Part shown: one piece after another, positions 34,675 to 43,740 of the stretch
Layout: every line of letters starts with the position of its first letter
Numbering within the stretch: position 1 is the first letter of the stretch
Assembly (NCBI RefSeq): GCF_947490405.1
Contig: NZ_CANLGU010000001.1
Span: 434,001-498,000 of the forward strand
Direction: 5' to 3'
Origin: an uncultured Algibacter sp.
Lineage (GTDB): Bacteria; Bacteroidota; Bacteroidia; Flavobacteriales; Flavobacteriaceae
Length of the DNA: 64,000 bases
The notes under the pieces: generated by a model
The model's input: only the letters and a program-made list of their open reading frames with translations
What the model was told of the DNA's origin: nothing
Databases searched by the model: none
Translations under genes and position numbers: made by a program

Positions 34675-36155
34675 TTAACTCTATTAACTACCAAAGTATC
34701 TAACTCTAATTTATATTTTAACCATTTTTCTAATCTTACTTTATCTTTCTTTCTAATCTCTTCATTTGCCAAAGAATCTACCCATTTAACTGAAAAAACC
34801 GATAGTGTATCCATTTTAGAAAAATTTGAGTTAATAACATTAGCGTATGAAAACTGTTCTACAGTTTCAAATTGAATTTTGATTTCTTCTAAGATTTCAT
34901 CTAGTGCTATATAATTTTTTTCAAGCTTAGATAGTTGCAAAACACGCCCTTCCAAATAGGCGATTTTTTGAGTTTGTGATAGCAAATCTAAAGAGTCTCT
35001 CGACCTAAGCTGCTCCATATATTTGAAGTTATCTAAATTTTTTGAGCGATTTTGATTAACAACTAGTTTACTATTTATCAATGCACCATAATCTGCCATT
35101 CGACTCTGCAAGACAGCAATTGTAGATTCTGGAATTTCATCTAAACCAAAAGTATTTAACTCAATTTTGCTATCATCATTTCCACCATACTTATAAATAG
35201 CGTTATTCTTAATGAATGCCGCATGCGGTAATGCACTTAATTCATTATCAACAAATAATCCAGCATCACGTTTAAAATTACTCTCTCTATAAACATCTAC
35301 AAATGTAAAACCTGCAGGAATCATAACTACAATAGCTAAAAGTGTTGCCATTCTTGATATGAATAATCGTTTTTTTGAATTGGCATACTTCAACATAGGG
35401 AATCTTAAAAGTTTAAGAACCAAAAATGTTGCTAAAGCTATAAAAATAGTATTAATTGTAAATAAATACATGGCACCTCCAAAGTATACAAAGTTACCTT
35501 TAGCCAAACCATAACCCGCTGTACAAAGTGGTGGCATTAAAGCTGTAGCAATGGCAACTCCAAAAATAACGGAAGCTATTGTACCTTTTTTAGTTCTAGC
35601 AATAATTAAAGCTAAACCACCAAAAAAGGCAATTAAAACATCTCGAATATCAGGCTTTACTCTACCCAAAAGTTCGTTTGTATCTTCACTTAGAGGAAAG
35701 AATTTGAAGAATAAAAAGGCTGTTAATAAACTTAGCACAATCATGGTTGCTAAATTGATTAAAGATCGCTTAAGGGTATCAATATCATTTATTGCAATGG
35801 ACAAACCAACACCTAAAATTGGCCCCATAAGCGGAGAAATTAACATCGCACCAATAACAACCGCTGTAGAGTTGGCATTTAACCCAACAGATGCCACAAA
35901 TATAGAACATACTAAAATCCATGCTGTAGCACCTTTAAAAGGAATATCTCCTTTTATAGCTTGCACCGTTGCCTCTCTATCGGTATCATCCCTAAAATCT
36001 AAGAGTTCTCTTAAAAACTTTCTTATGCTAGCTAAAAGTCCTTGAGCACCTTTTCTAACCTCCTCTTTGGATTGCTCAACGTTTTGTTCTTTTTTTAATG
36101 CTTCAGCTTTTGATTCTTCCTCTTCGGAAAAATTAAACTTACTTTCTTCACTCAT
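34671..36155 (-). CDS. DUF389 integral membrane protein
   Basis: This 494-aa protein has a charged N-terminus, then about five to seven transmembrane segments (about 80-290) with the DUF389 signatures TAVVIGAMLISPLMGPI and IATALMPPLCTAGYGL. A long helical C-terminal region follows. Function is not established for the family. It is the last gene of a tight operon (SprT-like, mannose-1-phosphate guanylyltransferase, DUF389), starting 2 bases after the stop of the guanylyltransferase gene. Confidence 0.88.
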   Translation of the reverse strand: MSEESKFNFSEEEESKAEALKKEQNVEQSKEEVRKGAQGLLASIRKFLRELLDFRDDTDREATVQAIKGDIPFKGATAWILVCSIFVASVGLNANSTAVVIGAMLISPLMGPILGVGLSIAINDIDTLKRSLINLATMIVLSLLTAFLFFKFFPLSEDTNELLGRVKPDIRDVLIAFFGGLALIIARTKKGTIASVIFGVAIATALMPPLCTAGYGLAKGNFVYFGGAMYLFTINTIFIALATFLVLKLLRFPMLKYANSKKRLFISRMATLLAIVVMIPAGFTFVDVYRESNFKRDAGLFVDNELSALPHAAFIKNNAIYKYGGNDDSKIELNTFGLDEIPESTIAVLQSRMADYGALINSKLVVNQNRSKNLDNFKYMEQLRSRDSLDLLSQTQKIAYLEGRVLQLSKLEKNYIALDEILEEIKIQFETVEQFSYANVINSNFSKMDTLSVFSVKWVDSLANEEIRKKDKVRLEKWLKYKLELDTLVVNRVN

Positions 36156-36157
36156 AA

Positions 36158-37237
36158 TTAGCCATATTGTTCTCCATACTTATCTTTAACTTGCTGGAGT
36201 GTTTTCTTTATATCTTGTTCCTTTGACTTAGGAAAGATAAGCAAAACTTCGTCTTTATCAACAATAATATAATCACTCAAGCCATCAACTACTACAATTT
36301 TGTCGGTTTTAGTTCTTATCATATTACCTGATGCATCTTCAGCTAAAGTTCTAGCATGCACAACAGCATTATTAGATTCATCTTTATCCAATTTATCATA
36401 TAAACTGCCCCAGGTTCCTAAATCGTTCCAATCAAATTCTGCAGCAATTACATAAACATTCTTTGACCGTTCCATAATTGCATAATCTACTGAAATGTTT
36501 TCTGCTTTTGGGTAATTATCTCTTATAAAATCATCTTCAAACTCAGTGTTATAAACGGAAATTCCGTTTTCAAACAAGGTATATAACTCGGGTTGATTAT
36601 TCTTAAAAGCTTCAACCACGCTTTTTACACTCCACATAAAAATACCTGCGTTCCACAAAAAGTTTCCTTGCTCAATAAATGCTTTTGCCGTTTCGTAATC
36701 TGGTTTTTCTCTAAATTGGTTAACAAACTTGATGCTTGAAGAATTTGATTTATCAAATTCGATATAGCCATAACCTGTATTTGGAAATGTTGGCTGGATT
36801 CCTAATGTCATTAAAGCATTGTTGTTTTCACAATAATCAAACGCTTGCTGAACATTTTTTGAAAATGTTTTCTCATCCTCAATCCAATGATCACTTGGCG
36901 CTACTATCATAACTGCATCAGGGTTCTCCTTTTGGATTTTTAATGAAGCGTATAATATACAAGGAGCTGTATTGCGCATTGCAGGTTCCAAAACAACCTG
37001 TCGTTGCTCAACTTCAGGCAGTTGTTCTAAAACTAAATCATTGTATCGCTCATTAGTTAATATAAAAATATTCTCTTTAGGAATTAAATCTGCTAAGCGA
37101 TGGAATGTTTTTTGTATTAGTGTGTCTCCCGTTCCTAACATATCATGAAACTGTTTCGGAAAATCTTGAGTACTAACTGGCCAAAATCTAGAACCTACTC
37201 CTCCTGCCATTAATATGGCGTAATAATTTTTATTCAT
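36158..37237 (-). CDS. manC: Mannose-1-phosphate guanylyltransferase
   Basis: This 359-aa enzyme makes GDP-mannose from mannose-1-phosphate and GTP, a precursor for polysaccharides. The N-terminal nucleotide-binding motif is AGGVGSRFWPVS, followed by FPKQFHDMLG. Later motifs are ILEPAMRNTAPC-like (VVLEPAMRNTAPC) and FLWNAGIFMW. It is of the short form, lacking the C-terminal isomerase domain of bifunctional ManC. It lies 4 bases after the SprT-like gene. Confidence 0.94.
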   Translation of the reverse strand: MNKNYYAILMAGGVGSRFWPVSTQDFPKQFHDMLGTGDTLIQKTFHRLADLIPKENIFILTNERYNDLVLEQLPEVEQRQVVLEPAMRNTAPCILYASLKIQKENPDAVMIVAPSDHWIEDEKTFSKNVQQAFDYCENNNALMTLGIQPTFPNTGYGYIEFDKSNSSSIKFVNQFREKPDYETAKAFIEQGNFLWNAGIFMWSVKSVVEAFKNNQPELYTLFENGISVYNTEFEDDFIRDNYPKAENISVDYAIMERSKNVYVIAAEFDWNDLGTWGSLYDKLDKDESNNAVVHARTLAEDASGNMIRTKTDKIVVVDGLSDYIIVDKDEVLLIFPKSKEQDIKKTLQQVKDKYGEQYG

Positions 37238-37241
37238 TTTT

Positions 37242-37838
37242 TTAATTTATCAATTCTACTTCTGCGTTTGGGTTAAACAAATATAACTTTCCTGTTTTCA
37301 CTTCTACACACTCATAACGCTTAACTCGTTTTTTGCCCATTTTAAAAACTTTGTTGTTGTGTAACCTAAATGCTTGCCCCAAAGGTATTTGAAAAATGAA
37401 CGTTTTATTATTTGGTTCGTCGAAATGCTTTAAGGCTAAGGCTAATGGTACATCTGTATCGCTAGATGCCTTTGGGTTTATAAAATGTTTAGCTAATAAA
37501 GGTAATAACTCATTTGGGAAAATTTCTGGATTTATAAAAGGCAACATCAAATGCTGGAAGGTTCGCTTCCATTCTAAACCATGTGGTTTAATAAATCTTC
37601 CATAGTTTTTATAAGCCTCAAAATGTGCAATTTCGTGAATTAATGTAATTAAAAAACGGTACTGATTCAAGTTTGAATTTATCGTAATTTGATGTTTACC
37701 ATTTGGTAACGGTTTATAATCGCCATGGCGCGTTTTACGCTCCTTTTTTATTTTAACAATAAGATTATCATGCTCTAAAAGCGAAATAACTTTTGGAATG
37801 GCTTTTTCTGGGATATACGCTTTAAGTTGATCTTGCAT
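37242..37838 (-). CDS. SprT-like zinc metallopeptidase domain protein
   Basis: This 198-aa protein has the SprT-family zinc motif HEIAHFE in TLIHEIAHFEAYK, with HGLEWKRTF supplying the third ligand region. The N-terminal half is short and charged. Bacterial SprT-like proteins are poorly characterised, and the related SPRTN of eukaryotes cleaves DNA-protein crosslinks. It is first in the operon with manC and the DUF389 gene. Confidence 0.87.
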   Translation of the reverse strand: MQDQLKAYIPEKAIPKVISLLEHDNLIVKIKKERKTRHGDYKPLPNGKHQITINSNLNQYRFLITLIHEIAHFEAYKNYGRFIKPHGLEWKRTFQHLMLPFINPEIFPNELLPLLAKHFINPKASSDTDVPLALALKHFDEPNNKTFIFQIPLGQAFRLHNNKVFKMGKKRVKRYECVEVKTGKLYLFNPNAEVELIN

Positions 37839-37899
37839 TACAACGAAAATAATAGTTTTATTAAAATAGGTAATTCATTTTATTAGAAATTTTTAAGCT

Positions 37900-38535
37900 C
37901 TATAACATTCCTAAAAGGACATTCATACTATCAAAAGTTTTAGTAGCTAAGGCTTCAAGTTCATTATTATAGTCATGCTCTGTATAACCATAAACATCAA
38001 AACCTCCAAATTTGGCAGCTTTCACTCCAGAGACACTATCTTCTATAACTAAACATTCGTTTGGTTTAAACCCCATACTTTTGGCTGCCCAAAGAAAAAT
38101 ATCTGGTTCTGGTTTCCATTTTTGTATAGCATAGCAACTAAAAATATTACCCTCAAAAAAAGGCAACAAGCCAGTAATTTCTAAATTAAGACGAATTTTA
38201 TTTTCCGGTCCACTAGATGCTACACAAAAAGGTATATTCAGATTCTCTACAATATCTTTAATGCCATTTATTGGCTGAATACCTTTACGGAACGCTTCAA
38301 ATGTATTAATACGATAATCTTGTTCAAAATGAACAGGTAAAAGATTATTAATACGTTTGGAAATAACATTCATACATAAATTAAGCGATTTCCCTTTTAA
38401 ATTAATAAGTGACTCTTGAAAATCCATATTTGCACCCAAATCATTAGCCATATCTACTAAAACTTTTATAGCTATAGATTCACTATCAATTAAAACACCA
38501 TCACAATCAAATATGATGCATTTGTATTTACTCAT
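37900..38535 (-). CDS. HAD-family hydrolase, beta-phosphoglucomutase/phosphatase-like
   Basis: This 211-aa HAD enzyme has motif I FDCDGVLIDSE with both catalytic Asp residues, motif II CVASSGPENK, a motif III Lys in WKPEPDIF and motif IV VIEDSVSGVKAA. A helical cap domain lies between motifs I and II. These match the subfamily that includes sugar-phosphate phosphatases and beta-phosphoglucomutase. Substrate unknown. It is third in the M28-SDR-HAD operon, 3 bases after the SDR gene. Confidence 0.88.
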   Translation of the reverse strand: MSKYKCIIFDCDGVLIDSESIAIKVLVDMANDLGANMDFQESLINLKGKSLNLCMNVISKRINNLLPVHFEQDYRINTFEAFRKGIQPINGIKDIVENLNIPFCVASSGPENKIRLNLEITGLLPFFEGNIFSCYAIQKWKPEPDIFLWAAKSMGFKPNECLVIEDSVSGVKAAKFGGFDVYGYTEHDYNNELEALATKTFDSMNVLLGML

Positions 38536-38538
38536 AAA

Positions 38539-39222
38539 TTAAGGTGTGGAATTTGAAACCTGAAGCAATTTTCCGTTGTAATATTTATTTCCATTTAACG
38601 AAAAATCAAAAATATATTGTGCCATTTCTAATGCAGTTGTTGGAGCTTTGTAACCAGGAAACGCTTCTTCTAGCATTTCAGTTTGTACGGCACCTAAAGC
38701 TAATACATTAAATGAAATACCAAAATCTTTATATTCCTCGGCCAATAACTCTGTTAAGGTAATTACCGCCGCTTTACTAGAACTATATGCTGCTAACCCA
38801 GGAAATTTCATACTCCCTTGAACACCTCCCATTGAGCTAATAGTTAGTACATGACTTTCATTTTTCATAAAAGGCAATACAATTCTAGTAAGTTCTGCAA
38901 CACCATAAACATTTGTTTTATAAACGCTTTCAAAATCTTTCATGCTTGTTTCAGCAAATGGTTTATTCAAAAGCGCCCCGGCATTATTGATTAATATATC
39001 TACATGTTTCCATTCAGCTTTTACAAAAGCTTCAACTTTTTTGTAAGAACCATTATCATTTAAATCAAAAGGAAAATAAGTCACATTTTTTAAATTCAAA
39101 TTTCGAATAGGGGTTTCATTCCTGGAAAGCGCTAATACTTTATGCCCTGCTTTAGCAAAAATTTGTACTAGCTCGAAGCCAATACCTCTACTCGTTCCTG
39201 TAATTATGACGTGTTTACTCAT
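38539..39222 (-). CDS. Short-chain dehydrogenase/reductase
   Basis: This 227-aa SDR enzyme has the cofactor motif TGTSRGIG near the N-terminus, the NNAG strand motif, a catalytic Ser in ISSMGG and the YxxxK motif (YSSSK). Substrate cannot be named. Its start overlaps the end of the M28 peptidase gene by 8 bases, so it is coupled to it. Confidence 0.92.
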   Translation of the reverse strand: MSKHVIITGTSRGIGFELVQIFAKAGHKVLALSRNETPIRNLNLKNVTYFPFDLNDNGSYKKVEAFVKAEWKHVDILINNAGALLNKPFAETSMKDFESVYKTNVYGVAELTRIVLPFMKNESHVLTISSMGGVQGSMKFPGLAAYSSSKAAVITLTELLAEEYKDFGISFNVLALGAVQTEMLEEAFPGYKAPTTALEMAQYIFDFSLNGNKYYNGKLLQVSNSTP

Positions 39223-40234
39223 TATTCATTTTAATTTCTTTTGAAACTGAATTTACCATGCCTTCAATAGCTGGAATCATTGCATTGATAAAATTGGTCA
39301 TGTGATTAAAATCCATTTTATCAGCTTCATCATCTACATGATGATAATAATCAAAATTAGTAAAATCGAAGGTGGAAATAGCATGTGCTGGCACTTTAAA
39401 TTCTTGATAAAACGGATAATTATCAGAGCGCATAAATAAATTAAATTCCTTTGCTTTTGGGAAGAAGCCAATCATTTCACTACCTCCGTAAACATTTAGT
39501 TGCTTAGCTAAATTAGATTTTTCGTATCCAGACATATAAGCCATAATTTCGTTTTCGGCTCTAGGCACACCAATCATTTCAAAATTAATCATGGTATATA
39601 AGTCTAGATTTTCTTTTTTAAGACGTTTTGCTAGATGTTCCGAACCTTTTAACCCCATTTCCTCTGCAGAGTATAACGTAAACAACATACTTCTTTTGTT
39701 GCTTTTAGTTTTAGAAAAATATTTAGCCCACTCCATTACCGCTACTGTTCCTGAGGCATCATCATTAGCACCGTTAGCGATGGTATCACCATTAACTTCT
39801 TTTGCTGTCCCTATATGATCATAATGGGCACCAAGAATAACAAATTCATCTTTAAACTTAGGATCATTACCCTCTAGATAACCAACTACATTATAACCAA
39901 TTATTTTCTTGATATTAAAGCTATCTCTATACGTTTTAAAATAAGGTCTAATGTTATGCTTTTTAAAAAATGTTTCAATATAAACGGCAGCTTTTTCGAT
40001 GCCTTCCGATCCTGTGTTTCTACCTTTTAATTCATCAGAAGCTAAATATTCTAAACTACTTTTTACATCTTTCTGATTAATATAATTTACGATTTCAATT
40101 ATTTTTTTTGAATCTGTTTCCGTTTTAGTGTTAGAAGTGTTTTTAACTGTTTCGGGATTAGTTTCAATGATTTGCTTTTGTCCTCCGCAGCTAAAAATAA
40201 AAACTAAAACAAGTAAACTAAATATTTTTTTCAT
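39215..40234 (-). CDS. M28-family aminopeptidase lipoprotein
   Basis: This 339-aa protein has a lipoprotein signal (lipobox FIFSC) and a two-zinc M28 peptidase domain. The zinc ligands are in GAHYDHIG, GANDDASGT and SAEEMGLKGS, with a later His in YYHHVDD. It probably acts in the periplasm on peptides. It heads an operon with an SDR and a HAD hydrolase. Confidence 0.92.
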   Translation of the reverse strand: MKKIFSLLVLVFIFSCGGQKQIIETNPETVKNTSNTKTETDSKKIIEIVNYINQKDVKSSLEYLASDELKGRNTGSEGIEKAAVYIETFFKKHNIRPYFKTYRDSFNIKKIIGYNVVGYLEGNDPKFKDEFVILGAHYDHIGTAKEVNGDTIANGANDDASGTVAVMEWAKYFSKTKSNKRSMLFTLYSAEEMGLKGSEHLAKRLKKENLDLYTMINFEMIGVPRAENEIMAYMSGYEKSNLAKQLNVYGGSEMIGFFPKAKEFNLFMRSDNYPFYQEFKVPAHAISTFDFTNFDYYHHVDDEADKMDFNHMTNFINAMIPAIEGMVNSVSKEIKMNNE

Positions 40235-40261
40235 AAAGCATATGTATTAATTTTTAAAGAT

Positions 40262-40308
40262 AAAAAAAACCTGCTTCAATCCCGATAGCTACCGGAAGAA
40301 ACAGGTTT
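40262..40308 (-). terminator. Terminator after pdhA-pdhC
   Basis: AAACCTG (40267-40273) pairs with CAGGTTT (40302-40308), with an inner CTTC/GAAG stem and an apical CCGATAGCTACCGG word. Read on the minus strand, a run of seven or eight U residues follows. The same CCCGATAGCT core appears in the palindrome at 56687-56726. Confidence 0.75.
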
Positions 40309-40356
40309 GATTGTATATTTCCCTTCTACTCTGTTGAAGGTAACTTTTTAAGTCTA

Positions 40357-41991
40357 TTAAACTAACATCGTCACAGGGTTTTCAATATAACCTTTCAATG
40401 TTTGAAGAAATTGTGCTCCAGTAGCTCCGTCAACTGTTCTGTGATCACAGGCTAATGATAATTTCATAGTATGACCAACTACAATTTGACCATTTTTAAC
40501 CACTGGTTTTTCAACAATATTTCCAACTGAAAGTATTGCAGAGTTTGGTTGATTAATAATAGATGTAAATGTATCAATACCAAACATACCCAAGTTAGAT
40601 ACCGTAAAAGTACTACCTTGCATCTCGTCTGGAGTTAATTTTTTGTTTCTTGCTTTTCCAGCTAATTCTTTAACTGCTGCACCTATTTGAGGTAAGCTTT
40701 GCTCATTAGCAAATCGTACAACGGGTACAACCAGTCCATCAGGAACCGCTACTGCTACTCCAATATGCACATGATTATTTAAACGCATTTTATCTGCAAA
40801 CCATTGCGAATTTACTTGCGGGTGCTGTTTTAAAGCTAAAGCACAAGCTTTAACAATAATATCATTATAAGAAATTTTAGTATCTGGAATGGAATTAAAC
40901 TGCGCACGAAATGCCATCGCGTTTTCCATATCAAACTCGACACTTAAGTAATAGTGTGGCGCAGAAAATTTAGAATTTGTTAATGCTTTTGCAATAGCTT
41001 TACGCATTTGCGAGTTATCAACATCATCAAAATCTTCTTGTCCTGAAGGCACAAATTTACCAACTGATGCTGCTCCTGCTGCAGGTTCATAATTTTCTAT
41101 ATCACGTTTAACTATTCGTCCGTTCTCTCCAGAACCTTGTACTTTAGTTAAATTAATACCTTTTTCCTCTGCTAACTTTTTAGCTAAAGGAGAAACGTAT
41201 ACTCTTCCATTTTCAGTAACAGGTGTTGGTATAGGCGCCTTAGTTTTGTTCTCAGTTTTAGCTGGCGTAGATGTCTTTACTTCGGTCTTAGTTTCTGCTT
41301 TAGGAGCATCCTCAGTTTTAGTTGGTGCTGAACTTGCACTAAAATTAGCTGCTACTCCTGAAACATCAGTTCCTGCAGGTCCTATTATTGCTAAGAGCTC
41401 ATCTACCTTCGCAGATTCACCTTCCTTTAAACCTATTTCTAACAAAGTCCCAGACTGGAATGATTCAAATTCCATAGTCGCTTTATCAGTTTCTATTTCG
41501 GCTAAAATATCACCTTCTTCAACTGCATCTCCTACTTGTTTTAACCAAGTGGCTACAGTACCTTCTTCCATCGTATCACTCAACCTTGGCATCGTAACCA
41601 CAATAACGCCTTCTGGTAAATCGGCAGATCCATTTGGTACATCAATATTATTCGAAGAAGTTTCTTCTGAACTTGATTCTGATTCAACAACTTCATCTTT
41701 AGATTCTGAAGAAGTATTTCCTCCTCCATTTAAAATACCAGAAATATCTTCGCCATCATCACCTATAATAGCTAAAAGTTCGTCTACTTTTGTGGTCTCG
41801 CCTTCTTGAACACCAATATGAAGTAATGTTCCTTCGTTAAAAGATTCAAACTCCATTGTGGCTTTATCCGTTTCTATTTCAGCTAAAATATCACCTTCTT
41901 CAATCTTATCTCCTACTTTTTTCAACCAAGTAGCAACGGTTCCTTCTTCCATCGTGTCGCTTAAACGCGGCATATTTACAACTATTGCCAT
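40357..41991 (-). CDS. pdhC: Dihydrolipoamide acetyltransferase, E2 of pyruvate dehydrogenase
   Basis: E2 transfers the acetyl group to CoA in the pyruvate dehydrogenase complex. The 544-aa protein has two N-terminal lipoyl domains that are near-copies. Each contains ETDKATMEFESF, the first with lipoyl Lys43. Linkers rich in Ala, Pro, Ser and Glu follow. The peripheral subunit-binding domain is near VSPLAKKLAEEKGINL, and the catalytic domain ends with the active-site DHRTVDGA. It follows pdhA by 3 bases. The E1-beta gene is not nearby. Confidence 0.97.
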   Translation of the reverse strand: MAIVVNMPRLSDTMEEGTVATWLKKVGDKIEEGDILAEIETDKATMEFESFNEGTLLHIGVQEGETTKVDELLAIIGDDGEDISGILNGGGNTSSESKDEVVESESSSEETSSNNIDVPNGSADLPEGVIVVTMPRLSDTMEEGTVATWLKQVGDAVEEGDILAEIETDKATMEFESFQSGTLLEIGLKEGESAKVDELLAIIGPAGTDVSGVAANFSASSAPTKTEDAPKAETKTEVKTSTPAKTENKTKAPIPTPVTENGRVYVSPLAKKLAEEKGINLTKVQGSGENGRIVKRDIENYEPAAGAASVGKFVPSGQEDFDDVDNSQMRKAIAKALTNSKFSAPHYYLSVEFDMENAMAFRAQFNSIPDTKISYNDIIVKACALALKQHPQVNSQWFADKMRLNNHVHIGVAVAVPDGLVVPVVRFANEQSLPQIGAAVKELAGKARNKKLTPDEMQGSTFTVSNLGMFGIDTFTSIINQPNSAILSVGNIVEKPVVKNGQIVVGHTMKLSLACDHRTVDGATGAQFLQTLKGYIENPVTMLV

Positions 41992-41994
41992 ATC

Positions 41995-42993
41995 TTATAA
42001 TTTGTGTTTTATAAATGGATAATCTTCTTGCTCATACACCATATCGTAAAGTTGTTGAGCCTCTGGATATGGAGATTCCTCAGCAAATTTTTCACATTCC
42101 AGAACTTTTGATTTAACACGTTTATCAATTTCTTTTATTTCTTCTTCTGAAGCATACTTCTTTTCAAGAATAATATCTTTTACTTGCGTAATAGGATCTA
42201 TTTTTTTGTATTCTTCAACTTCATCTTTTGTTCTGTAATGTTGAGCATCAGACATTGAGTGCCCTCTGTAACGATACGTTTTTAATTCTAAAAACGTTGG
42301 CCCGCCTCCTTTTCTAGCTCGTTGAATAGCTTCATCGAAGGCTTCAGCTACTTTCACAGGATTCATACCATCAACTGGTCCAGAAGGCATTTCGTAACCT
42401 AAACCTAGTTTCCAAATATCATCATGATTTGCAGTACGCTCTACCGAAGTACCCATAGCATAACCATTATTTTCACAAACAAAGACAACTGGTAAATTCC
42501 AAAGCATTGCTAAATTAAAAGTTTCATGTAATGATCCTTGTCTTGCTGCACCATCACCAAAACAACATATAGTTACACCATCTACTCCATGGTATTTATC
42601 TCCAAATGCAATACCAGCTCCTAATGGAATTTGGCCTCCAACAATACCATGACCACCATAAAAACGATGTTCCTTTGAAAAGATATGCATAGACCCTCCC
42701 ATACCACGAGATGTTCCTGTTACTTTTCCATATAATTCCGCCATAACACGTTTAGGATCTACTCCCATGCCAATTGGCTGAACGTGATTACGATATGCTG
42801 TAATCATTTTATCTTTCGTCAAGTCCATTGCATGTAAAGCTCCTGCTAATACAGCTTCTTGACCATTGTATAAATGAAGAAATCCTCTTACTTTTTGTTG
42901 AATGTATACTGCAGCTAGTTTATCTTCAAACTTTCTCCAAAATAACATGTCTTCGTACCATTTAAGATACACCTCTTTTGTGATTTTTTGCAT
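41995..42993 (-). CDS. pdhA: Pyruvate dehydrogenase E1 alpha subunit
   Basis: This 332-aa thiamine-diphosphate enzyme subunit has the TPP-binding motif GDGAARQGSLHE ending in ENN, and the phosphorylation-loop-like RYRGHSMSD. It decarboxylates pyruvate with E1-beta, which is encoded elsewhere. It heads the pdhA-pdhC operon behind a good promoter. Confidence 0.96.
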   Translation of the reverse strand: MQKITKEVYLKWYEDMLFWRKFEDKLAAVYIQQKVRGFLHLYNGQEAVLAGALHAMDLTKDKMITAYRNHVQPIGMGVDPKRVMAELYGKVTGTSRGMGGSMHIFSKEHRFYGGHGIVGGQIPLGAGIAFGDKYHGVDGVTICCFGDGAARQGSLHETFNLAMLWNLPVVFVCENNGYAMGTSVERTANHDDIWKLGLGYEMPSGPVDGMNPVKVAEAFDEAIQRARKGGGPTFLELKTYRYRGHSMSDAQHYRTKDEVEEYKKIDPITQVKDIILEKKYASEEEIKEIDKRVKSKVLECEKFAEESPYPEAQQLYDMVYEQEDYPFIKHKL

Positions 42994-43026
42994 CTGCTAC
43001 TATTAAGTTTTTAATGTCGCGAAATA

Positions 43027-43055
43027 CAAAAGTAACACATTGCGATGTATTGCAA
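43027..43055 (-). promoter_or_regulatory. Promoter of pdhA-pdhC
   Basis: Read on the minus strand, TTG (43055-43053), an 18-base spacer and TACTTTTG (43034-43027) fit the flavobacterial consensus, 33 bases before the ATG. Confidence 0.58.
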
Positions 43056-43168
43056 AAACACAACATCATTAAAGTAAAAAAAATATGAAAAAAAACGCTC
43101 TAAACCTGTTCGATTAACTAATTAATAATTTTTGTATTAAATATTTGAAAATTGAAAAGAGTAGCTTA

Positions 43169-43651
43169 TTAAAGCACAGACTTATCAAACCCAAGTGGCA
43201 GTAAATCTGAAAGCGAATTTGACTTTATTACCGACCCAATTTCGCCCATAAAATATATTTCTATTGGGGCATCTTGCTTTATTTCATATTCTGCGATAGA
43301 CTGCCTACAAGCCCCACAGGGAGGAATTGGCTTTATTGTTTGATTTATTTTTGAACCTGCAGAAATAGCCATTCGCAATATTTTAGCATTAGGAAATTGA
43401 GAACCAGCATAGTAAATAGCTGTTCGTTCTGCACACAAACCAGATGGATACGATGCATTTTCTTGATTATTACCTGTAACAATCTCACCATTATCCAATA
43501 AAATTGCAGCACCAACATTAAAATTAGAATATGGGGCATAAGCCTTTTCTCTTGTTTTTATGGCTTCTTGCATAAGAGAAAAAGCATTTTTTGGAAGCGC
43601 CTCTATATTTTCATAGAGATATAGCGTAGACTCAATTTTTATTTCTTTCAT
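43169..43651 (-). CDS. cdd: Cytidine deaminase
   Basis: This enzyme turns cytidine into uridine in pyrimidine salvage. The zinc motifs are CAERTA and PPCGACRQ, and the substrate region is SNFNVGAAI. The start is placed at the ATG at 43651 (160 aa, MKEIKIES), because the 13 residues of open frame upstream lie between the porV terminator and this codon. It is separate from porV. Confidence 0.95.
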   Translation of the reverse strand: MKEIKIESTLYLYENIEALPKNAFSLMQEAIKTREKAYAPYSNFNVGAAILLDNGEIVTGNNQENASYPSGLCAERTAIYYAGSQFPNAKILRMAISAGSKINQTIKPIPPCGACRQSIAEYEIKQDAPIEIYFMGEIGSVIKSNSLSDLLPLGFDKSVL

Positions 43652-43688
43652 AATCAAAATGTTATAAATATAAGAAACCCTTACAAAC

Positions 43689-43720
43689 AAAAAAACTATT
43701 GCGTATGCAATAGTTTTTTT
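43689..43720 (-). terminator. Strong terminator after porV
   Basis: A 14-bp perfect stem with core ACTATTGC/GCAATAGT and a 4-base GTAT loop is flanked by A- and T-runs, so it can work on either strand. It lies 20 bases beyond the porV stop. Confidence 0.88.
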
Positions 43721-43740
43721 ACTTCTATCTTTTGATGATT

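Noticed and set aside
41450-41990. Possible assembly duplication inside pdhC
   Set aside because: The two near-identical blocks encode two lipoyl domains, a normal arrangement for E2, and differ at many third codon positions.
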